This document shows positions 34,847 through 46,734 of a DNA stretch of 64,000 bases, in pieces. The stretch lies in assembly GCA_922989275.2 (NCBI GenBank), contig OV277870.1, positions 27,920,742-27,984,741 on the forward strand, written 5' to 3'. Position 1 is the stretch's first letter. Every line of letters begins with the position of its first letter. A model generated the notes under the pieces. It saw only the letters and a program-made list of their open reading frames with translations, searched no databases and was not told the DNA's origin. Position numbers and translations under genes: made by a program. The DNA comes from Gari tellinella (taxonomy: Eukaryota > Mollusca > Bivalvia > Cardiida > Psammobiidae).

Positions 34847-36224
34847 CTTGCATAATTAACCTTTTTTAATTTTTATACCTATATAGTATAATCACAATTT
34901 CAAACAGTTTAGAACCAGATGAAATAGGCCATTCAATATAAAATTCGACCTAGACAAAATTGCAAAAGAATTTCTGATTGCTGTCGGCGAAACTAGATAT
35001 GTATATTATCTCACTGCAAAAAGTTGGAAGTTGGAGTAGGTGGGGAAAGTTAAATAAAATCGATTTTAAACCGCTCTACTTTACGCAAAATCCGATGGCC
35101 TGTACAGTACACCGTAGAAGTATTTCCTGACGTAAAAGCTAATGACGTCATCAATATGACATCATTATGTCTATGAAAATGGCGATCGCAAGGTTTCAAA
35201 TTTACTTCCAGGTGTAAATTATTTTGAAAAAAGTTGATAAAGCGATACTGGTAAGTCAAAATTAATACATTTGTATCACAATTGCAACACTGAAGACGGA
35301 CGATTTCGTCTGTGTATTTATTATTACACGTAATTTAATAAAATGGCGAGTTTCACCGCACATTTGTTGATTTTCAATATTGCAGGTTTTGCTTCATTTT
35401 TTATGAAATAACTGGCTTTTTTGCGTAATAGTATGAAAGATATGAACATCGGTATAAGAATTATTAAGAAAAGAGCGATAAAAGCGAAATTATGATGAAA
35501 CTAAAACGGCGTCTTGTTCGATTTTTAAAACTACGGAAGCACATTTCTGTCATAATTCACTGGATTTCGCGATATATATTGTTTTCAACAAAATTGACTT
35601 GCACGGATACTTATGTCTTATTATTTATTGTTTTCAGATTTAGCAGAAACTGATAGCCCAACACGAAGTCAGCACGTGAAAATTAAACTCTGACACACAG
35701 AAAACACCATTATGTAGAAGGTAAATTCATTATGCTTATCTCACATAATTCTGATTTATATCAAGAAGCTTTGCGCATGACGTTCGGTATTCCCGGTTTT
35801 GATGCTATTATTTTTTTGAAGTTGAAACCAAGCGTTGATGACTTTTGAACGTTTCATTTCCGTTTGAAGCGTGCATAATCCACAGCACTCACTTTCACTT
35901 ATGTTTTCCTCCAAAGGATACAGCTTAAACAGTTTAATGCATGCTCTAAAACGCTTAAATGACTTTTTTTTTTGCAAACAAACACTTCTCAATCGAGCCG
36001 ATGAAAATAAGCGGACCAAGGCGAGAACAAATCAATACACATTATCAATATAGATGATGACGTTTTGAATGACAAAAGTTAAACATATGCATATATTTAG
36101 TCATTCGATTGCGCAAGAAGATGTAGTCCCGATTTTAAGCTAGTTTTAAATTTTCTTTAATTTAATAAAATAAAGTAAGATAAGAACATTATATAAAGAT
36201 AAGGTTTATAATAAAAGGAATATT
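34847..36224. other. Unassigned DNA
   Basis: No recognised repeat. Overlapping frames at 35756-36053 on both strands have no known motif. ATGGCGAGTTTCACC near 35344 starts a short hydrophobic frame, not enough to call a gene. Confidence 0.4.
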
Positions 36225-36345
36225 ATCACAGTTTGTGATCCGGATCTTGTATCAGTCCTCACTGGTTTGTGTATTCCAAGCCTGGAATACACAACCAACT
36301 AAAACTGATACAAGACCCCAGATCACACACTGTGGTGATATTTCG
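36225..36345. repeat. 120-bp palindrome
   Basis: CACAGTTTGTGATCCGGATC pairs with GACCCCAGATCACACACTGT, and TCTTGTATCAGT with ACTGATACAAGA; tip TATTCCAAGCCTGGAATA. The 79-codon frame at 36235 reads through this and is not a gene. Confidence 0.8.
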
Positions 36346-38158
36346 TTTATATCAAATCTAATGTATTTATGTTTTAACGGATTTTCTTGGTTTATTAGGT
36401 TAAAATACAGTTTTATCTATACATGTACAATTGAGCAACAGTACAAACAAAACATTCTGTCCAATATTTTCTAGTCATTGACTGCTTCTTTATTAACTAT
36501 ATTCTAGATGAGTTCAGATATGAAGGTATAGGATAAAAACTATGCAAATTATCCGACCGTCTGCTTAATCTATGCTTTGAGATATAACCTGCATTTAACA
36601 GTTACGGTTAATTTGTATATGAAAACAATACACAAAATATCAACCCATCTAACATATATAACAGTTACGTTTAATTTGTATACATGTATGTTATACGATT
36701 GCATAAATTACAATAGTATGTTTGATACAGTTTTTTTACTGTCTCTGAAAGCTTAATACTTACAAATGTATTTATTTTGTTTTAAAAGGCACTTTTGATA
36801 AGGGTTCAGTTTAAATCTATCCAAGGTCTTTGAGTTGCATCGTACTTGTGGATAAAATGTGTCAATCATATAGACTTATTGCATTGTTGTTCTTGTTTCA
36901 GATGGACAACACGTGCATTGTGTTTGAGCAGCTTCTGAAATTGGGAACCAACCAGTTGTAAACAGGGAGATAAGGGAACTAAGAGCCTTAACAGTGGATT
37001 CCGACATAGAAACAGAACGTGACCAGTGTATTCATTCAAGCTGTAAACGTGACTTTATTCGCAAACAAAATACTGACACAAATAGTGACAATACTATAAG
37101 ATGTATTCTTGTGTTTGCGCTACACGTGTCATGTGTCATGGACATGGAATAAATACACACGGAGAAGAAACAACCTATATAACCTATGCATTTTCCCAAA
37201 ACCTTTGTCGTCCGTTGGTAATCCGATACCTGTAAACGCGACATAGCTCAATCGATTGATAATTCGGTACGCCGAAGACATCCATGTGTTATTATTACCT
37301 ACTGTATACAAATCCTCATTTGTCGCATAATAATGGTCTTAAAACGGCTTTAAAGCTACGAGAGTCTATTCTTTTAACTAGAAAGATTTTATGGCAAGTA
37401 AGAGGTGTTGCTAAATGTATTGGCCGATAAACGAGATTATGACGAAATGCGATGTTCAAAACAATATGGAAAAAATCTTATACCTATATGGTATTGTGGG
37501 TTTATAGGAGGGCATTTTCTGTGATGTATTCCTTCTAAATCTAACACAGATACTTAATGAGATCGTGGTCTTTTGTACTAAGCCATATTTAAAACGATTA
37601 GCCAAGTAATATCCAGTTGAGTGGAGCCGTGAAAATGGTGATTTCTCGAAAATACTGTCATTTTTAGGGACAAAGACATAGAAATGCAGATTCGTTTTCC
37701 TCAAAATTTGTTCTATTGTAATACCATGTTGTTGGTCTTTCGCTTCATACGTTTTTCTTAAATATATTTTGGGAATATACTCTCACAATCATGAATTTAA
37801 AATGACCCATTTACAGACAATGGTTCTTTGTGTGTTTTACACACTTAATTCCCAACATCCCTAATTAGGTCACCATAACTACTTGTTTACTGCAAGAACA
37901 AACTCTGGTATTTCTATAACCGAAAGATAAGTGTCTTGGTTTTCTATCAAGGCCATTGCCATTATTTACAGAATCGGAAGAAAAGTTAGAAATGTATTGA
38001 AGTTTTTGTAACGGAAGGCATGGTTTTTTTTTTGCGCGTGAGCAGTTTATCAATCGCGACCGGTTCGCTGAATGGTAGTCTGGAAGACAAGATAAATCGC
38101 AGGCATGCTGGTTTCTTCTCCGTGTTTATTTACTCTGTGTTGGGGTGTAGTTTGTTCA
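36346..38158. other. Unassigned DNA with one open frame
   Basis: A stop-to-stop plus-strand frame at 36928-37152 follows a good splice-acceptor-like TTGTTCTTGTTTCAG (ends at 36900). It is rich in charged residues (REIRELRALTVDSDIETERD) and could be a relic exon, but the length is compatible with chance. Confidence 0.3.
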
Positions 38159-38159
38159 G

Positions 38160-38225
38160 ATTTGATTGATTGAGTTGGGTTTTACGGCACCGCGACACAT
38201 GAAATGGTCATATGGCGCCGAGTAG
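38160..38225 (+). repeat. Short dispersed-repeat motif, SINE-like
   Basis: TTGATTGATTGAGTTGGGTT then TTACGGCACCGCGACAC. A similar motif recurs at 39366-39405 in the other orientation. From memory, such motifs occur in the 3' parts of molluscan SINEs; no tRNA-like promoter head was found. Confidence 0.4.
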
Positions 38226-38799
38226 TTTGCTCAGATGAATGGGTCTTCGAACCCATACATAATGAAGTTGAGGCTGTCGAGAACAACATCAGTAATGACA
38301 TTTAATGTTTTAAGTTACAATGTTTATCATAGCTAAACAAGCACGCTAGTCCAAAAATCGCTTATTATCATTGGAATGCGATACCGACAACATTTATTAC
38401 TTAGCCTGCATACACGTAGACAACTATTACTAAAGGTGATATATAGCCCCACCCAAACTTCCTTGTCACAAACCCTACATAATGTCATAAATACCAAGTA
38501 AAAGCGTGGCATTTCTTAGTATATGTGCAACCTTAGCCAAAAAACCTAACCATGGTCACCTTTCTACAAAACAAAGAATTAGGCTATGGATTAAAGGGTT
38601 AAACACAAAAACTTAATCAAATTGAATGGTGCTGGACATTTGACCATTTTCTTTAGAACTGTATACTCTTAAACTCATTTAGTCCCGGAAGCATATGTGC
38701 ACGTGTTCTTGTCATGGGTAAGCATCTTGTTTTCAGTTCTCTTGTAAACGTATGTTTTTGAAAAATCAATTCAGTGTTGTGTTGGAAGAATATTCTCCA

Positions 38800-39245
38800 A
38801 GTTTACCTTATAAAGATTATATTTGTGTACCAAGAAAAATGTCCACACTAAGGAACAAAATTTAAAAGGGAAATAATTCTGTCAAACATTTTACAAGAGT
38901 TACGATACTTTTAAAAAAAAAGTCTTCAAACATCACGCTGATAATGTGTACCAAGCCTGAAGACATTGTCATTAAATAATTTTCTAAAATATGGCATGTT
39001 CCAAGCAAAATGTCCCAATTAGGGGACACAATTTCAAATTAAAAAGGGGTATAATTCTGGGAAATAGTGTGCAAGAGTTTTGAAACTTGTAACAGAGTGT
39101 AACCTTATAACACAGATAATGTATACGAAGTTTGAAGATTGTATCATATATAGTTTTTTAAGAAAAGGGCAAATGACCCGGAAAAACGTGACAGACGGAC
39201 GAACGATGTGGATTCCTATATAGCCCCAACAACAGGTGGTGGCGG
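38800..39245. repeat. Dispersed non-coding repeat
   Basis: Contains internally repeated AAAAATGTCC...AATTAGGGGACA and GGGGTATAATTCTGGGAAAT units and ends GTGACAGACGGACGAACG. The pattern is like interspersed repeats I associate with mollusc genomes; class unknown. Confidence 0.45.
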
Positions 39246-39365
39246 TATAAAAGGAAGATTAATATGCAATTCAATAACGTGAATAGTATTCAATTAAGAT
39301 GATTTGCATATCTGTGTCTAAATGTCAGCTATATGTATCTATTCTAAATATTACCAATTTATGTG

Positions 39366-39405
39366 TTTCGGTGCCGTAAAACCAAACTCAGCCGTTCAAT
39401 CAATC
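39366..39405 (-). repeat. Inverted copy of the SINE-like motif
   Basis: TTTCGGTGCCGTAAAACCAA and GTTCAATCAATC, the reverse complement of the motif at 38160. Confidence 0.4.
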
Positions 39406-39415
39406 ACTATGTCTA

Positions 39416-39785
39416 GGGTCAAATTACCCCACCCACCATAATTGAAATGTAATTGCTTATAAAGATGTTAACCATAACAAAGTATCCATGTTAAATGAAA
39501 TTGACTTGTTATTCAGGAAAAAATAGTTTATACAAAAAACACATAAAATAAGTATGTTTCATAAAAGTGTCTAATCCACTATTTCTGGGGTTAAATTACC
39601 CCACCCACTAAATAGACTTTAAAGCTTCAACTGTAATTGTTTATGAATATGTTAATAATAAATATGATGAAGTATTAATGTATTTGAATGAAATTTGACA
39701 TGCAATTCACGAACAAAAATATTTATATACTTAAAACACAAATAAAATATGAATATGTCATAAAAGTTTGTCTTTTTGTCCATTC
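39416..39785. repeat. Two-copy tandem repeat, about 172-bp period
   Basis: AAATTACCCCACCCAC occurs at 39421 and again at 39593; following sequence (TTGTAATTG-like, TAAAAGTGTCT/TAAAAGTTTGT) is similar in both. Confidence 0.65.
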
Positions 39786-40271
39786 TGTTCCACGAATAAG
39801 GAGCATTTTCTTCTGAAAAACATGTTAATTCATATAAAAATGGTATAATATGCATTGAAATTTAATACTGATGAAGTACAAATACCACAAAGTACCTCAG
39901 ATGATTGAAAATGATGATACTTTCGGTAATAACTGATCCATATGTGTTTATTTACACAATTAGCGGCCATTTTGTCGGCCATCTTGAATTTCGAACTTTC
40001 CCCCAATATTTGGAAATTCAAATTTTAGTATGTTGTAGTACAGGTATATGGGGATCATATTATGATAGAATAAAATCTTTTGCAATTTTGTCTAGGTCGA
40101 GCCCTATTTTGGGCTAGATTGAATGGCCTAAAACGTATCGTCGATGTTGAGGCTGTTAGTAGGAACATGAATGCGACTCTGTTATCACCAGTTTGCCCAG
40201 GCCAGTCCAGGAAGTGTCCATCTTTACAAATTATGGTATACATCAATTATCAGGGTCGATGTTTCATTTAC

Positions 40272-40465
40272 GTAAACCCTTTCAATGCCATACCGTCATC
40301 AGATTTAAACAAATTAATGCCGTTTGCTTTTATTTCTCAAATTTATAAATTGAGATAATTTGACATAAATAAATATAACTCAGTGTCAAACGGTTAGGAT
40401 TCTAATTAGAATCTAGACTGTTTACAATAACAACTGTCCTCTGGGTAAGGCAGAGAAAGACTTGA
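40272..40465 (+). mobile_element. Family C MITE, hairpin collapsed
   Basis: Left GTAAACCCTTTCAATGCCAT and right GGTAAGGCAGAGAAAGACTT. The hairpin is reduced to GTTAGGATTCTAATTAGAAT and a partner. Confidence 0.65.
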
Positions 40466-40676
40466 CCATGTCGCTCTCAGTGACGCTTTATAGCGCGTTT
40501 GCAAAATGTTTGGATCCTGATCAGTAGCCGCACAACGCGGCGTCTGAGTAGAATATAAACTGTTTGACACTCGTTTTGAAATTTCTTCAGTCATGCCGCC
40601 TTAACTTTTAACTTTGAGACGACAGTGCAGAAAAATACAAATTGAAACATACGACATTGAAACAACGAAGGGGTAC
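40466..40676 (-). mobile_element. Family C MITE, opposite orientation, decayed
   Basis: CTCTCAGTGACGCTTTATAG left, core GTTTGGATCCTGATCAGTAG, right end GAAGGGGTA. It abuts the previous copy. Confidence 0.62.
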
Positions 40677-40942
40677 ACAACCCCCGAACGATTTGAACAA
40701 TATGATTTAAACTAAAACTATAACATTTTCTGTCAAGTTATACGTTAGATGCTACTGTCTGGTGATTACCTGTTAGATACACGATATAATTAACTAAAGT
40801 ATAAGGCATCACAGTTTTGTTTAAAATATAGCACTAGTTTTAAAACTGTGGTCTTTATAATCTAACGGTTGTAGATATATTATCTAATCTAGAAAGCATT
40901 ATACAGTGCAAAACACGCAGATGATAATTTTGTCTACTGGTA

Positions 40943-41188
40943 CAGGGGAGAATCTGTTATTCTTTCCCAATAAACGCGTTTACGCTAAAACTATTATTTG
41001 CAGTGCAAACAGTTTGGAGCCAGATCAGACACCGGGTAACCCGGCGTCGGATCAGGCTCCAAACTGTTTGCCACCAAGATAAAGATGAATTATCAGAATT
41101 GGCAAAAAGTTGTACTATTCTACGTTTTAGTGCTTTGCGTTTGCGTACGTTTGCGTTTAAACGGGAAAGAATAACATATTCTCCACTG
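40943..41188 (+). mobile_element. Family A MITE, 246 bp
   Basis: TA-flanked; first bases CAGGGGAGAATCTG (one change), standard right end and palindrome. Shares its right TA with a family E element. Confidence 0.9.
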
Positions 41189-41190
41189 TA

Positions 41191-41390
41191 CAGTTAAACA
41201 TCTCTATTACGAACACTAAATTGTTGTCATTATCAGATGTTTAAGGCAGATTACTGGTTAGAGAAAGGTGAACGTAAAACAGAAAGCTCCTTCGGGAGCT
41301 TTCATTTTTACGTTCATCTTGCTTTAAGCTCTCATGTGTCGTGTATTGAACCAACTCGCCTTTTTTAAGTGTTCGTAACAGATGGATCTT
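41191..41390. mobile_element. Family E MITE abutting family A
   Basis: CAGTTAAACATCTCTATTAC left; core GAAAGCTCCTTCGGGAGCTT; the right end is decayed (GTTCGTAACAGATGG). Confidence 0.72.
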
Positions 41391-43100
41391 ATTTTATTCT
41401 CGAATTCTGATCAAGCGCTGAGCAAGTGAATATCTGTACAACATTCAACTCATTGATACATTTAATCAGATAACTCGCCAGTTTCTATACTTCATTACCT
41501 TGCGATTGTGTTCTGTTTCTTTGAAATGAAATGGGATATAATAAATGATTTGCCCTGTAGCATAAAGTTTGCAGTATTTAATTGGAATACACCTATTTAT
41601 ATTATATCGCGCGGCTCTGCGCGTGATTTACACCATTTTTTGGCTTTGGGCATATCTGCCCACAGCCTATCTTTTCGTAGAGATTAATCTGGGTGTGAGT
41701 CTAGTTCCCCCTACAATAATTTTCTGTCATACGGGGTCTCCCAAGGCTTTCTCAAAGCGCAGCGCCGTCTACACTGGGGTTCATCTGAATACCCCAAACG
41801 ATCCGATCATGTTTTATAGGTGTATTTTTAGTGCATTGCCTATAGCTGGAGCATTCTATAGGTAGTGAATCTGTAACAAATATCTCTACCATAAGAAATA
41901 AATGTACATAGAGACCATGGTTAACAGTTAACATATTAGGTTTAGATCTATATTCTGGTAACGCTAGATCTGTCTAAAAATAGCCTGAACCGATCACGTG
42001 ACTAGGTCAGAAACCACCAGAAATCAGTCCAAGAGACTATCGGCCAGATGACACCAATTTTACAAAGTTTCGACCCTGATTATTTCAACAACCAGGCGAC
42101 GAATTAACAACCTGACAAAACAGAATTTTGAGGATCCTTAGCATCTATAATAAACCTTTAGATAAAACATGCGAAAAAATCTAAAAATTGACTAGGATAT
42201 AGAGAGAAACAACAATCATTAATAGGAACATCAATAGTTATTTTTTCACTAAGGATAGGTAAGGCATTTTCAAAAGAGAACTAAGTAAATAAATCAGTAA
42301 TATTTCATAATGAATGCGTGTAAATTTGCAGTCTAGAAAACGTGTGACTTCAACAATTGCGTAATTAGGTCATACCATTTGGACATTCTTTTGTAGCACC
42401 TGTCGTCTGATTTTCAAGCGTCCAAGTAAATGAAGGCGGGCTTAGTTTGATTGACATGCACTCATTGCGTATAGCCTTTGACCCAGAGTTTACCGAGAAT
42501 GGCCCTTGATATCGGCGCTCGAATTGCACAGTTAAATCTTTTTTGTGTTTGAAATATTCGGAAACCTGTCCGATATAAATATCGTATTGATTGGTATTCC
42601 AAAAGTGTTACAAATATTTAAATTAAACACTGCATAAATTTAAAATAAAAACGCGTTAGTAGACTATTTATATATTCTGATAAAGGTCTTCAACGAACAA
42701 TGCGATGTTTTGAAACTAATAAAGCACACACGTGAACAGAAACAATGGAATCGCCGTTAACGTATGCAAGTAATTAGATGTTTTAATAATTGTTGCAAGT
42801 TAGTAAAATCTATTGGCCAAGGGGAGAATCATAAACTATTCTGCTTAAAATTAATTTACAGACCCATTTATTGAAGCGTTATGAAAGCTTTGGGTGATGG
42901 ACAATTCGTCAAAGTGCAAACTCGTCAAAAAGGTAGTATAGTACAACAGGGGTAGTCAGCTCGTCAAAAATGAATTACAGAACAAAAATATAACTTGTCA
43001 AAAATATTTTTAAAATACCGATTTATTTATATATATTGTTCACACCTACAGGTGTTATTATTACCAGTTGTTTGTATTCGTTAAAAGATCCTGTATGCAA
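41391..43100. other. Unassigned DNA
   Basis: Holds a 98-codon frame (41569-41865) without recognisable domains and several CTCGTCAAAAA-type words at 42900-43005. No gene is supported. Confidence 0.4.
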
Positions 43101-43870
43101 TTGACACAGATTTTTGCAGACAGTTTTGATCCAGATGAATAGGCTAATAACCTGATGAAAGCTATACGGGCGAATGTGTGATTACTGATAAAAACAGTTC
43201 AGATCCATATAATAAATTAATAATACTGTATTAACCTTCTGCATGCTAATTGTGCAATTTTGTAATACTTTATCAAATATATAGTTTAGATCCAGATAAG
43301 ATCTGGCTCCAAACTGTTTGACAATCGGAAGGAATAAAATGCATCTAGATCTAACTTAGAAAATGGTTTAAGACGGCAACGTCTGCCAACGACAACAACA
43401 TAGGAATCATAATGCTAGATCTAACCCATATTTAAAGTGTTAAACAATCTTGGATCCAGATGAGATATGGATCACCTGTTGACATTCGAACGATATTTTA
43501 CGATAAAATAAAAAATCACTTTGGCAATTGTTCTAGACGCCAAATCCTATAGAGCATAAATATAGTTGACAGCATTTGAAAGCATTAGTTTTGTTGGAAA
43601 TAGTTCGAATCCAGATGAGGTCTGAAACATTGAAGCCATTTTATTAGGATTTATTTTAAATCACCTCAGACGAAATTTGCAGACGACAATTACTTAGCAA
43701 GCAGAAGGCTTACTCATGTTTGACGACTGATTATCTTTATAATCAGTATCCAAACTGGTCGACATTCGTAGGACAGAAGTCATGCATTCAGCTGTTTTCT
43801 GCATAACTTTTGTCCTGCTTTAAGCTGCTAACTTTTACTTTTAATTTCATTAGGTTTTAAGTTTTAAACA
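43101..43870. repeat. Cluster of decayed hairpin-core fragments
   Basis: At least four traces: GCAGACAGTTTTGATCCAGA (43118), GCTCCAAACTGTTTGACAAT (43306), TTGGATCCAGATGAGATATG (43450) and TCGAATCCAGATGAGG (43605); a D-core-like CCTGCTTTAAGCTGC lies near 43817. All are too decayed to delimit. Confidence 0.45.
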
Positions 43871-45527
43871 CTAAATACATTCATGCTCGTCATAATATTT
43901 CAAAAATTCTGTAAAGGAACACCTGTTATTCTTCTTGTAATTTTGTGCTATAAGTTTTAAGAGAGAGTCAAATATTTAATTACATGTCACTTAATTTATA
44001 CTCATTTTTTTTTTTTAAATATTTGTTTAACTACTAATCTCTGATATAGAAATGCATTACTTATTTGAAGCCTGTGCATTTGGGGTACATGAATAAAGAT
44101 AAAACTTCTTATCAGTATCCAAACTGTTCAACACATGTTTGATCACTGAGCATGACATTCCAGTGTACGTTTGCCTATGATAATTACATTAATTGATTAA
44201 TTGTTTTAACAGTTTAATACCAGTACAGAAATAACAGGCAATCAACTTTTCGCACCAGATAAACAACAATGCCAAGCCAATTAAAGTCATATGCACGTGG
44301 CGCTACAGATAAACAACTGTCGTGTTTGATCTACCGTTTCTTACTAAAGCATTGCTTCTGTGTTAATTTTAGCATTAGATCAGGGTCAAAACTATATATA
44401 CCGAGACTCAATGTTTTTGAACGGCGAGCACCAGCAATTCGTGAGACACCTAGTGGCTTTTAACGAAGTACGATAAATCAAGCATCGTTACTCAAAATTC
44501 GTACATATCGATTACCCCGCGTAGATACTTTCGGTTTCAAACAATCTCCATAAATCGCGTAATAAAGACGTTAAATGCATGAAAGTGTACTTGATAAATG
44601 AAAGTACGTGAATCTTGGTAAATAATTCATCTTATAAGACTAAGTTAATAACCCAAAACTTCAATCAAATTGAATATGAGCGTGAACCCGAGATGACATA
44701 GAAAAAGCCGACGGCTTATTTAGGCCATTGGTATATGTATGAAAGTGCCTATAGTTTCAAAAGAAGCCATTTAACTTATGCTTTTTTTTTACCATTGTCT
44801 TATTACTCACACCTATAGCTTTTATTGTGAGACATTTCATCAATTTATTCCGGGCATATTTTGATTGAGTGAGTGTTTTCATTGAATTGGAGCCGAAAAC
44901 AATTGAGAAAAATGCATATATATCGGGCAACAAACCATACACTTTGCATCATACTTTCAGTGAGCATCACTATTTAACTGTTTTAATGTTTGTTTGTGCC
45001 AATTATTACTTTTAATCATTTTAGAAAGGCAAAATCACGCATGCCGACTCTTTGCCGAGAATGGCTACATCATACATTTCAAATACCCATAGACTAATAA
45101 ATACCATTATAACCTATGTTTTTCTTTTTGCCATTGTACTAAGATATGTTTGAAGAACCTATGCTGAAATTTTCATAGAGATCCATTGGAGATTTCAATT
45201 TGTCGCGTATGTCCTTAATTGATTTTAAATAACACATTCTATCAAGGAGAATGAACGGGATATTCTAATAGTAGTTATTGCTTAATGTATGAGCGAAAGA
45301 TTTATGCATTACTTTTGTCCTGATTTAAGCTACACCTTTCTCTTGTAAATTCATTATGCTTAAACACTAAATAAAATGGGTTCAGTCTTTCACTTCCACT
45401 CGCCACCACACAACTGCAACCTCAAAGCCTTCAGCACTTTCAGTGCTTTGATTAATTTTGGTAACACACATATCTTTATTACACTCTAGGACCGAATAAT
45501 ATTCATACGCGCTGTTAAAACAAAAAA
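43871..45527. other. Unassigned DNA
   Basis: No gene. A short D-like word (TTTTGTCCTGATTTAAGCTA, 45313) is visible. Confidence 0.4.
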
Positions 45528-46210
45528 ATGGCGGACTCTGGCCTAGCTGGCAACAATCGAATGCCAATAGATGGAAGGGAACTAGAAACAATAAAACAAC
45601 GGTATTCACTATTCAGAATTTTCGTTGCATTTTATACGGTACGGATCCTACGGTACAATTGACCACGAGTATCTGCAGTTTACCGAGAGTCAAACAAAAC
45701 AAGTAAGTAAGGCGAAGCCCCAAGGGACGCAACGTTCGAAATGTTCCGCCTAAAGTTTGGTAATATCATACAAGTCCTCATCGCTGTTCTGTTAGTATCA
45801 TAATCTACAAGATTTTAAACCATTTATGTAGAAAGATGACCTACCGGCTACTCTGGTCCCAGCCATCCTTTCACGATTCAAAGCTGAATGGCAACAATCC
45901 AGTCCAATCAAATAATACAGTCGACATCTCGACGTGTATTATCTAAATCCACCACAGCTCAACTAGATTTCGAAAATGTTATATTCCAACACAGTTCGTA
46001 GCGAATATTCTCCTTTTCATGCACTATCCTATGCCACCGTTAGTACAGACTCTAGGTCATCAACCCTAGATACATGTCTCTGGCGGTTTTAACATTTTTG
46101 GCTCTCCGATTCACAGTGGAAATTTCCTTATTCACAATAGCACAGAAGGGCCGTATGTTCCAACACGAAGACGGGTTTTAAACCAAATCGATAGTGACAG
46201 TGATGAGTAG
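45528..46210 (+). pseudogene. Possible frameshifted gene remnant, unknown family
   Basis: Seen: an ATG in good context (AAAAAAATGGCG, 45528) opens a frame beginning MADSGLAGNNRMP. After an apparent frame change near 45630 a second frame reads YGSYGTIDHEYLQFTES and reaches CAA/GTAAGT (45703). After a possible phase-0 intron ending TTTATGTAG (45832) it continues KDDLPATLVPAILSRFKAEW. Further segments in shifted frames read TAQLDFENVIFQH, RSEYSPFHALSYATV and finally GGFNIFGSPIHSGNFLIHNS through an acidic tail IDSDSDE to a stop at 46208. An AATAAA lies at 46441. At least three frame changes mean it is inactive if real. I recognise no family; the segments look protein-like, but each is short enough to arise by chance. 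Confidence 0.35.
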
Positions 46211-46597
46211 AAATTCAAAAACTGTGTTTGACACAGCCTAATAATGCTAGTAGAGTGACGTCACGACTGTGTTTTCTTTTATGGGAAATATTTGTGACGT
46301 TATGATGTGACGTTCTTAACTGTAACTTAAAATGTTTTCCGACGTGATTTTACAATCACCTTTCACAGTTTACTTAATTATCAGAAAGATTCTAAATCTA
46401 AAACTAAATCGAATAATGGCTTATATAGTGACAATAAGTCAATAAAACATTGAGAAAATTGGAACTAATTTTTCCCAGGCACTTAAAAACCTCATTTCGC
46501 CTTTCATTGATTGTTTCTATATAAGGAACACCTTACTACAACCTACTTTACTCCTGAGAAATTGGCTGTAAATATGAGTGTGTGTTGGATATGATAT
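46211..46597. other. Unassigned DNA
   Basis: Nothing recognised apart from the AATAAA at 46441-46446. Confidence 0.4.
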
Positions 46598-46734
46598 AAA
46601 TAGGATCTTATATTCGTGTTCATACATTTATTTGATTTATTAAATTCGTCTTTTTGAAACGATAAAAAACTCCAAAAAGCTCGTTTTTTATTGTTTCAAA
46701 AAGACTAATTAAGACCCATTTAATAAATCAAATA

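Noticed and set aside
41569..41865. 98-codon frame with hydrophobic segments
   Set aside because: No family recognised, no start context, and an equally long frame overlaps on the other strand.
45382..45609. 75-codon minus-strand frame with a hydrophobic N-terminus like a signal peptide
   Set aside because: It lies opposite the better supported plus-strand start at 45528, and no downstream exon or domain is visible.
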